Assembly: GCA_019408975.1 (NCBI GenBank)
Contig: DXVA01000001.1
Span: 1 to 33,417, forward strand
Length of the DNA stretch: 33,417 nt
Direction: 5' to 3'
Origin: Lentisphaeria bacterium
Lineage (GTDB): Bacteria; Verrucomicrobiota; Lentisphaeria; Victivallales; UBA1829
Shown here: piece after piece, positions 7,567 through 13,520 of the stretch
Position numbering within the stretch: the first letter of the stretch is position 1
Layout: the number at the start of each line of letters is the position of its first letter
Translations under genes and position numbers: made by a program
Notes under the pieces: model-generated
What the model was told of the DNA's origin: nothing
What the model saw: only the letters and a program-made list of their open reading frames with translations
The model's database searches: none

Positions 7567-8109
7567 ATGGCTATTGAAAAAGAAATCAAAGGAAAAGAGA
7601 CTGCTCCCGCCGAGGAACAGGCTCTCGTTACCTACCAGACCGCTGAAAACAGCGAGTATGGTGAAATTGTTCTGAGCATCAACCGCTGCTCCAAAGTCGT
7701 CAAGGGCGGCCGTAACTTCAGTTTCGGCGCTCTGGTCGTCGTCGGCGATAAGAACGGCAAGGTCGGCTACGGATACGGCAAGGCAAACGAAGTTTCCGAT
7801 GCTATCAGAAAAGGCGGCGAGGCCGCCAAGAAGAATATGATCTCCGTTCCCCGCAGAGGACTGACGGTTCCCCACTCTGTGACCGCGAAATACAGCGGTT
7901 CCAGCGTTCTGATCCGTCCGGCTTCCGAAGGAACAGGCATGATCGCCGGCGGCACCATGCGTGCCGTTCTCAGCCTTGCGGGCGTCGTTGACGTTCTGAC
8001 AAAATCCCTGGGTTCCAGCAATCCGTCCAACGTTGTGAAAGCGACGTTCAAGGCGATCAAGATGATGCAGTCCAAGGAACAGGTTCTTGAGAAACTTGGT
8101 AAAATCTAA
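7567..8109 (+). CDS. rpsE: Small ribosomal subunit protein uS5
   Basis: uS5 shapes decoding accuracy and mRNA helicase activity of the 30S subunit. The 180-residue protein has a charged N-terminal extension of about 30 residues, then INRCSKVVKGGRNFSFGALVVVGDKNGKVGYGYGKANEV (the S5 signature) and the C-terminal domain with GTGMIAGGTMRAVLSLAGV and SSNPSNVVKATFKAI. GAGGAG precedes ATG 7567. The next gene is rplO, so rpmD (uL30), normally found between them, is missing here. Confidence 0.97.
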   Translation: MAIEKEIKGKETAPAEEQALVTYQTAENSEYGEIVLSINRCSKVVKGGRNFSFGALVVVGDKNGKVGYGYGKANEVSDAIRKGGEAAKKNMISVPRRGLTVPHSVTAKYSGSSVLIRPASEGTGMIAGGTMRAVLSLAGVVDVLTKSLGSSNPSNVVKATFKAIKMMQSKEQVLEKLGKI

Positions 8110-8131
8110 TATCTAAATCGGGAATATTACA

Positions 8132-8581
8132 ATGAGACTTCATGAATTAGCACCGACACCCGGTTCCAAGAAGCGCAGAATGCGCGTCGGAAGAGGCGAC
8201 GGTTCAGGTTGGGGCGGAACAGCCGGACGCGGCCATAAAGGCCAGCGTTCCCGTTCCGGAGCTTCCATCAGACATCACTTTGAAGGCGGTCAGACTCCGA
8301 CATTCAGACGTCTGCCGAAAGTCGGATTCAAGAGCGGCGTCAAGACAATTTTCAACGTTGTCAACCTTGCCGCGATTGAAAAGGCTTTTGAAGCAGGTGC
8401 CGAAGTGGACGAGACTTCTCTCAGAATGAAAGGCGTCCTCGGCAAAGCCAAGGCTCCCCTGAAGATTCTGGCGGAAGGCGAGATCACAAAAGCAGTCAAA
8501 GTCAAAGCGAACTACTTCTCTGCCGCTGCCAAAGAGAAAATCGAAAAGGCCGGCGGTTCCTGCGAAGTCGTAGCTCTTTAA
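8132..8581 (+). CDS. rplO: Large ribosomal subunit protein uL15
   Basis: uL15 binds 23S rRNA early in 50S assembly. The 149-residue sequence opens MRLHELAPTPGSKKRRMRVGRGDGSGWGGTAGRGHKGQRSR in pattern, with the long basic glycine-rich tail typical of the family, followed by FEGGQTPTFRRLPKVGFKS and a C-terminal globular domain. It follows rpsE directly after 22 bases, with no rpmD between, and precedes secY as usual. Confidence 0.96.
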   Translation: MRLHELAPTPGSKKRRMRVGRGDGSGWGGTAGRGHKGQRSRSGASIRHHFEGGQTPTFRRLPKVGFKSGVKTIFNVVNLAAIEKAFEAGAEVDETSLRMKGVLGKAKAPLKILAEGEITKAVKVKANYFSAAAKEKIEKAGGSCEVVAL

Positions 8582-8618
8582 ACTTGTCAATGGCGCGAGG
8601 CGCCGGGAAAGAGGATAA

Positions 8619-9983
8619 ATGTTTTCAGCATTTATAAATTCGTTCAAGATAAAAGAACTTAGAACTCGTATTTTATTCACGGCCGGAATCCTGATACTTT
8701 GCCGTGTCGCTGCCAACATTCCCTGTCCCGGCGTTGATACGGCCAATCTCGACAAGTATTTTACCAAGCTGGGTTCGGAGTCCGCCACCGGGCAGTTCCT
8801 CGGAATGTTCGATCTGTTCAGCGGCGGCGCTCTCCAGCATTTTGCCATCGGTGCGCTGGGTATCATGCCGTACATCTCGGCATCGATCATCATGCAGCTC
8901 CTTACTCCGGTGGTGCCTTCTCTGGAAAAACTCCAGCGTGAAGGCGAAGTCGGGCGCGGCAAGATCAATCAATATACCCGTTACCTGACGATCGTGATCT
9001 GTCTGGTTCAGGGTGCGATGGCGGCGGTTGCCATGACCAATCCCACAAGGCTTGGGCTCCCCGCTCCCACGCTTCCACTGGTTTCCAATGCCGGAGCCGG
9101 ATTCATCATCATGTCCATGATCATTCTTACTGCCGGAACCATGGTTCTGGTATGGCTTGGCGAGAGAATCACGGAAAACGGTATCGGCAACGGTGTGTCG
9201 ATCATCATCACGGCGAACATCATCGAGCGTCTTCCGCAGTCGCTGATGGCTCTCTTTGAGATGATGAACAGCGGTTTCTCCGCTTCCGGCACAAGATTCC
9301 GTCTGGTTCACCTCCTGCTTCTTTTCGTTATTTTTGCGGCAGTTACCGCGCTGACGGTCCTGTTGACGCAGGGGCAGAGGCGTGTGCCGATTCAGATGGC
9401 GAAGCGTATCGTAGGCAACAAAATGAGCGGCGGAACGACTTACATGCCGTTGAAGGTCAACTTCCCCGGCGTTATGCCGATCATCTTTGCAGGCGCGATT
9501 CTGATTTTCCCTCCTGTGCTTTTCCAGATGATCCCGAATGAGACGGTCCGTTCTTTTGCGGTCTATTTCCAGCATGACAGCTATTCCTATATGACGATCT
9601 ACGGTTTGCTGATTCTGGCGTTTTCCTACTTCTGGGTTGCCAATATGTTCAACCCCGTCCAGATATCCGACAATCTGAAGAAAGAAGGGGCTTACATCCC
9701 CGGCATCCGTCCCGGAAAGCCGACTGCGGACTTTTTGGATTCCACAATGACGAAGGTGACTTTTGCGGGTGCGATCTTCCTGACTGCGCTGGCGGTCTTT
9801 CCGATGCTGCTTACGAAGTGGCTCAAGATCCCTTATCAGATTGCCTCTTTCTTCGGAGGGACAAGTCTTCTGATTATCGTCGGTGTGACGATTGATACAT
9901 TGAGCCAGATGGAATCCCATCTTGTGATGAGAAACTATGACGGTTTCCTCCAGAGGGGGCGGATCAAGAGCAGACGAGGCTGA
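8619..9983 (+). CDS. secY: Protein translocase channel subunit SecY
   Basis: SecY is the channel of the Sec system, passing signal-peptide proteins (such as the secreted lyases further along this window) across or into the inner membrane. The 454-residue protein has ten hydrophobic segments, the N-terminal KELRTRILFTAGILILCRVAANIPCPGVD, the plug region ALGIMPYISASIIMQLL, and cytoplasmic loops with RRVPIQMAKRIVG and ending NYDGFLQRGRIKSRRG. GAAAGAGG precedes ATG 8619. It ends the ribosomal block; map, infA, rpmJ and rpoA do not follow, and a strong terminator lies 26 bases after its stop. Confidence 0.97.
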   Translation: MFSAFINSFKIKELRTRILFTAGILILCRVAANIPCPGVDTANLDKYFTKLGSESATGQFLGMFDLFSGGALQHFAIGALGIMPYISASIIMQLLTPVVPSLEKLQREGEVGRGKINQYTRYLTIVICLVQGAMAAVAMTNPTRLGLPAPTLPLVSNAGAGFIIMSMIILTAGTMVLVWLGERITENGIGNGVSIIITANIIERLPQSLMALFEMMNSGFSASGTRFRLVHLLLLFVIFAAVTALTVLLTQGQRRVPIQMAKRIVGNKMSGGTTYMPLKVNFPGVMPIIFAGAILIFPPVLFQMIPNETVRSFAVYFQHDSYSYMTIYGLLILAFSYFWVANMFNPVQISDNLKKEGAYIPGIRPGKPTADFLDSTMTKVTFAGAIFLTALAVFPMLLTKWLKIPYQIASFFGGTSLLIIVGVTIDTLSQMESHLVMRNYDGFLQRGRIKSRRG

Positions 9984-10009
9984 ATGCCTGATAAATAAGA
10001 GTGTAATCG

Positions 10010-10038
10010 AAAGACCGGAATCAACATCCGGTCTTTTT
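10010..10038 (+). terminator. Rho-independent terminator after secY
   Basis: Perfect 10-base stem AAAGACCGGA (10010-10019) / TCCGGTCTTT (10027-10036) with a 7-base loop and a run of five T (10034-10038). Confidence 0.92.
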
Positions 10039-10055
10039 GTATTTCTTAATGAACA

Positions 10056-10175
10056 ACCCCGGTGCAGAGCACGCGGGGTATCGGGGATTTCGCCTGCGGT
10101 GACCAGCTTATTCCGCTGGACCGAAGCAGGACTGAAAGTCCTGCACGAAGCATTTTTGCGATGCAGAGCATCGCA
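10056..10175. repeat. Run of short hairpins, several with three-base loops
   Basis: Four inverted repeats lie in 120 bases: 10056-10079 (ACCCCG-GTGC, loop AGA, GCAC-G-CGGGGT with one bulge), 10103-10119 (CCAGC, 7-base loop, GCTGG), 10126-10144 (GCAGGACT, loop GAA, AGTCCTGC, perfect) and 10157-10175 (TGCGATGC, loop AGA, GCATCGCA, perfect). Two share the word GCAGAGCA at the tip. No gene fits this stretch. It resembles an intergenic repeat (REP-like) or a structured RNA, but neither can be proven here. Confidence 0.55.
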
Positions 10176-10217
10176 CTATGAAACCAATTTTTTTTAATAA
10201 AATGATAAAGGTTGGTC

Positions 10218-10459
10218 ATGAAGCAGATTATTCTTGGGACGGACTGGTGGACGGATTGCGATGATGCAGTCGCGGTGCGGTTGCTGGCAAATTTTCACCG
10301 GACGCGGCAGATTCAGTTTCGTTATCAAGACACGCCCGGACTCGTGGTACGCCGCCGAGATCGACAGACGGCTGTAACGTTTTTTCGGCTACGCGGAAAT
10401 GCCTGTCATGACTTATGGCGGCAAATATTGTCGAAGAAGTTTTTTCATCGGAGCTTATT
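10218..10459 (+). pseudogene. Remnant of a nucleoside hydrolase
   Basis: From ATG 10218, preceded by AAAGG, the protein begins MKQIILGTDWWTDCDDAVAV and goes on RLLA. This matches the N-terminal metal- and ribose-binding block of inosine-uridine nucleoside hydrolases (pattern DTDxxxDDAxA). After about 35 residues the reading becomes arginine-rich and unlike the family, and ends at 10505 after entering the next gene. Another frame shows protein-like pieces (RPDSWYAAEIDRRL, a stop, then RFFGYAEMPVMTYGGKYC). A full enzyme needs about 300 residues, so most of the gene is deleted or fused to another fragment. I read it as a dead gene; the second fragment is not identified. Confidence 0.55.
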
Positions 10460-11155
10460 ATGGCAGATATCGAAAGACACAGTGAACTGCCGCATATCGC
10501 GGTGATCGTCCCTCCCGGAACCTTTGCATATTCCGCGCCGCGTGTTACGCGCTATTTCAATGCCCTGAGGCGCGGCGGAGCGCTGCCCTTTGCGCTTCCT
10601 CTGACACAGGACGGGGAACTGCTTGCCGTTCTGCTTGCCGGGGCGGACGGGCTGCTGATTTCCGGCGGCATTGACATTGACCCTGAATTGTATGGGGGAA
10701 AACGGGACAGGCAGACCAGTTATGAACCGGAATTTGACCTGTATGAGAAATCCGTTTTCCATGCCGCGCTCCGGAGCGGAATGCCGGTTTTTGGAATCTG
10801 CCGGGGGCTTCAGATCATGAATGTATCCTACGGGGGAACGCTGTTGCCCGATCTTGCGGGGCACCGGGACGGCGTCATGCATCCTTTAACAGTCGTATCG
10901 GAGAGACTTGCGGAAATCCTGGGGGGAAGGGATGTCGCAGTCAACAGCTTTCATCATCAGGCGGTGGATCGTCTTGGAGAGGGATTCCGGGTTGCCGCCA
11001 TGAGTGACGATGGATATATTGAAGCGATTGAATATGAGGGTGATTCATTTGCCGTCGGGGTGCAATGGCATCCGGAGCGAATGGGGGATGCCGGGACTCT
11101 GGCGTTTTTCCGCGAGTTTACCGGACAATGTATTGAATATAGAAACCGGCAGTAA
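10460..11155 (+). CDS. C26-family glutamine amidotransferase-like hydrolase
   Basis: Class I glutamine amidotransferase fold, peptidase family C26, which includes gamma-glutamyl-GABA hydrolase (PuuD) and folate gamma-glutamyl hydrolase. The 231-residue protein has GADGLLISGGIDIDPELYG (62-79), the nucleophile elbow FGICRGLQIMNV (Cys114), FHHQAV (164-169) and VQWHPE (His204, Glu206), so the Cys-His-Glu triad is complete. ATG 10460 has GGAG six bases ahead. It is followed after 28 bases by an M20 peptidase gene in the same direction, probably an operon acting on gamma-glutamyl or small peptide substrates. No signal peptide, so cytoplasmic. The exact substrate cannot be told. Confidence 0.85.
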   Translation: MADIERHSELPHIAVIVPPGTFAYSAPRVTRYFNALRRGGALPFALPLTQDGELLAVLLAGADGLLISGGIDIDPELYGGKRDRQTSYEPEFDLYEKSVFHAALRSGMPVFGICRGLQIMNVSYGGTLLPDLAGHRDGVMHPLTVVSERLAEILGGRDVAVNSFHHQAVDRLGEGFRVAAMSDDGYIEAIEYEGDSFAVGVQWHPERMGDAGTLAFFREFTGQCIEYRNRQ

Positions 11156-11183
11156 AGTGCAGTATGCCAAAAAAGGAGTGGGT

Positions 11184-12254
11184 ATGAGCGAGTATAAAGA
11201 GTTGTTGTATCGCCTGATCGAGTGCCGTCCTGTGACGGCGGATGTCTCCGCTGTAAATAAGGCGGAGAATGTGATGCGGGAGTTTCTGGAAGCACATGGG
11301 CTCCATTGCACGATGGAAGTGATTGACGGGAGACAGACCCTTTATGCGTCCACACGTCCGGGGAAGGTGCAGGATGTACTTTTGAATGCGCATCTGGATG
11401 TGGTTCCAGCCAATCATGAGAGTCAGTTCATGCCTTATGAAAAAGAAGGCTGGCTTTATGCACGCGGCGCGGGCGACTGCCTGGGCAATGCTGTCTGCAT
11501 TGCGCGCTTCCTCTGTGAGAATAAGGATGCATTCCGTATCGGGGCGGTTTTCACCAGTGATGAAGAGACCGGCGGAGAGACGACGCATGGAATGGTGGAG
11601 CGCGGCTACGGTGCGGCAAAAGCGGCGCTGGTGCTGGATCATGGAGGAGATTACAGCATTACATATGCGCAAAAAGGAATCCTGGTTCTGAAAGTGACCG
11701 CCCGGAGCCACGGCGGACATTCTTCCGCGCCGTGGGCTTTCATAAATCCGGTTGATATGCTGACGGATGCCTATCAGCAGCTGCGCAAAGCCTGGGTCAA
11801 TCCGATTTCGGAGGAAGACTGGAGAAATTCGATGGCTCCGTGTGTAATTTCCGGCGGGGATGCCGAGAACCGGATCCCGGATACCGCTGAAATGATCCTG
11901 AATTTCCGCTATGTCGCGGATGAGGATTATCAGAAAATCATCGATCTCGTGAAAACCACGGGGCTTGAGGTTTCTGTTTTGAGAACCTGCTCTCCGGTTT
12001 CAAACGACATCAATGCACCTGCCTTGCTGCTGCTTCAGCAGGCTTTTCAGGGTGTTCTGGCGCGTCCGGTGAAATTTACAAGAATGTGCGGCGCCACGGA
12101 CGCACGGCATTTGAGGGCGCTTGATATTCCTGTTGCAATCATCGGCACTGAGGGAACCGGAGCGCATTCGGCTGAGGAGAAACTCAAGCTGGACTCAATC
12201 GACATCTGTCAGAAGATATTAAAGGAATACATGACGCTTCTGAATTCGATTTGA
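11184..12254 (+). CDS. M20-family metallopeptidase / deacylase
   Basis: M20 enzymes are di-zinc amidohydrolases (dipeptidases, ArgE/DapE-like deacylases). The 356-residue protein has LLNAHLDVVP (metal ligand His70 and Asp72), RGAGDCLGNAV (bridging Asp98), SDEETGGE (general base Glu127, ligand Glu128), SHGGHSSAPW in the lid domain and TGAHSAEE (last ligand His) near the end, so the site is complete. AAAAGGAG lies five bases before ATG 11184. Cytoplasmic. It is paired with the C26 gene upstream and converges on the GntR-type regulator with only 17 bases between stops. Confidence 0.88.
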   Translation: MSEYKELLYRLIECRPVTADVSAVNKAENVMREFLEAHGLHCTMEVIDGRQTLYASTRPGKVQDVLLNAHLDVVPANHESQFMPYEKEGWLYARGAGDCLGNAVCIARFLCENKDAFRIGAVFTSDEETGGETTHGMVERGYGAAKAALVLDHGGDYSITYAQKGILVLKVTARSHGGHSSAPWAFINPVDMLTDAYQQLRKAWVNPISEEDWRNSMAPCVISGGDAENRIPDTAEMILNFRYVADEDYQKIIDLVKTTGLEVSVLRTCSPVSNDINAPALLLLQQAFQGVLARPVKFTRMCGATDARHLRALDIPVAIIGTEGTGAHSAEEKLKLDSIDICQKILKEYMTLLNSI

Positions 12255-12271
12255 GAGGATGGGCGTCTTTG

Positions 12272-13330
12272 TCAGCAGCTTTCCCGCCGGATCAGCCGAA
12301 GTGTCCCGGACAGATGGAAATTGCGGAATGAATCGCGGTCCAGCGCTTCACTGAAGCGGCGCAGGCAGAGACGTCCGTTCTGGTCGTTGCAAAGATCAAT
12401 GACGGTCAATGCCGGATGCAGCTGTTCGGTGGCAGGCAGGTTGTCCACCCCGGTAACGGCGACTGTATCCGGCACGCGCAGTCCGAGCATACGTTCCAAC
12501 GTCTGAACCGCTTCCATCGCGATGGTGCTGACTGTGCAGCTGAACACATCGAACGAACCGGCAAGTTCGCGCAGTTCCTCCAGGTTTTCGTTCCCATAGC
12601 CATGCCAGTTCCTGGAATCGGCGGAGATGCCGTGTTTACGGCATTCCTCCGCGAGAAGACGGGTGCGGTTGTCCGAGATGGGGAAATTGCCGCCGAGGAT
12701 CAGGACACGCCGGAACCCGCGCCGGGCGTAGTATTCCGCCAGCAAAGCCGCGATTTGCGTTTCATCATGGTAGACCGTGGAGCAGCCGGCAGGTGTTTTT
12801 CCGTAAATATTGGGTCCGTAGAACAGACAGGGCAGTTTCTGCCGCCGTAGCTCCTCCTGCGCCCGGAGCAGATTGTCATGTCCCCGGAAGAAGATTACAC
12901 CGGCCGCTTCGGGGTAGATCATTTTCACGTTGTCGAGATTGTGAAAGAAATCATCCAGCTTGACGAGCGCGGGCTCGCAGGAGAGATCGGCTGTAACCGA
13001 TTCATCCAGAGCCCCCAGGAGAAAGTCGAAATAATCATCCCGCTTCCACGTGTGCAGTTCACCGTAACCGGGGACGATCAGAATCCGTCCTTTGCGGCTG
13101 CGTGGCGAGACGAATGTGCCTTGTCCGTGGCGGCGGTAGATGATCTTTTCCGCAACCAGGTTATTCAATGCCTTGCGCACCGTGCCGACGCTGAGGTTGT
13201 ATTCCTGTGCCAGCTGCGACTCGGACGGCAGCCGGTCGTGCCGTTTCAGGCGGTGTTCGGAGATATAGCGTTTTACTTCATTCTCCAGTTTGCGGTAGAC
13301 TGGCAGCTGTTCCCAAAGTTTCCGGTCCAT
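12272..13330 (-). CDS. GntR-type DNA-binding domain with periplasmic-binding-like effector domain
   Basis: Transcription regulator of 352 residues. Residues 10-75 form a GntR winged helix (YRKLENEVKRYI, RLPSESQLAQEYNLSVGTVRKAL, RRHGQGTFV). The rest is a LacI/GalR-like sugar-sensing domain (GRILIVPGYGEL, AAGVIFFRGHDN, VAVTGVDNLP), a mix known from AraR-type regulators. Start 13330 is chosen over 13363 because AGGAAAGG stands just ahead of it. It faces the pseudopilin-lyase operon; a promoter at 13387-13414 and a near-palindromic site at 13362-13379 precede it, and a very similar site lies at the divergent promoter. This suggests that it represses itself and the operon until a sugar binds. Confidence 0.9.
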   Translation of the reverse strand: MDRKLWEQLPVYRKLENEVKRYISEHRLKRHDRLPSESQLAQEYNLSVGTVRKALNNLVAEKIIYRRHGQGTFVSPRSRKGRILIVPGYGELHTWKRDDYFDFLLGALDESVTADLSCEPALVKLDDFFHNLDNVKMIYPEAAGVIFFRGHDNLLRAQEELRRQKLPCLFYGPNIYGKTPAGCSTVYHDETQIAALLAEYYARRGFRRVLILGGNFPISDNRTRLLAEECRKHGISADSRNWHGYGNENLEELRELAGSFDVFSCTVSTIAMEAVQTLERMLGLRVPDTVAVTGVDNLPATEQLHPALTVIDLCNDQNGRLCLRRFSEALDRDSFRNFHLSGTLRLIRRESC

Positions 13331-13361
13331 AAATGCCTTTCCTGTTTTGTGGAAAGATAGC

Positions 13362-13379
13362 ACTCCTGTAACGAAGTTG
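13362..13379. promoter_or_regulatory. Putative operator O1 of the GntR-type regulator (own gene)
   Basis: ACTCCTGTAACGAAGTTG, just downstream of the regulator's -10 (minus strand). It matches the site at 13463-13480 at 15 of 18 positions and keeps the same ACTyC...GrAGT half-sites. Confidence 0.6.
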
Positions 13380-13386
13380 CCAGTTC

Positions 13387-13414
13387 AAAATATGATTTTT
13401 TCGGCTTTTTTCAA
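13387..13414 (-). promoter_or_regulatory. Promoter of the GntR-type regulator
   Basis: Read on the minus strand: TTGAAA (13414-13409), 16 bases, TATTTT (13392-13387). Operator O1 would overlap the start of transcription. Confidence 0.5.
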
Positions 13415-13424
13415 GGTTTGCCTC

Positions 13425-13452
13425 TTGACAAAACCGCATTTGTATTTATAAT
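13425..13452 (+). promoter_or_regulatory. Strong sigma-70-type promoter of the pseudopilin-lyase operon
   Basis: TTGACA (13425-13430), 16 bases, TATAAT (13447-13452): both hexamers are perfect. Such a strong core promoter fits control by a repressor. Confidence 0.85.
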
Positions 13453-13462
13453 ATTGAACTAT

Positions 13463-13480
13463 ACTCCTATATAGAAGTTG
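13463..13480. promoter_or_regulatory. Putative operator O2 of the GntR-type regulator (divergent operon)
   Basis: ACTCCTATATAGAAGTTG. Its first 16 bases are a palindrome except for one pair (ACTyCTATATAGrAGT). It begins 10 bases after the -10 hexamer, over or just past the start of transcription, and 101 bases from O1. Confidence 0.65.
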
Positions 13481-13520
13481 AGAATGTAATGAAAACGAAT
13501 GGAACAGGAAAGGGAGAAAA

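Noticed and set aside
8673..9920. Open frame of 415 codons on the minus strand over secY
   Set aside because: Charged, low-complexity antisense reading of SecY; no hydrophobic segments or motifs of its own.
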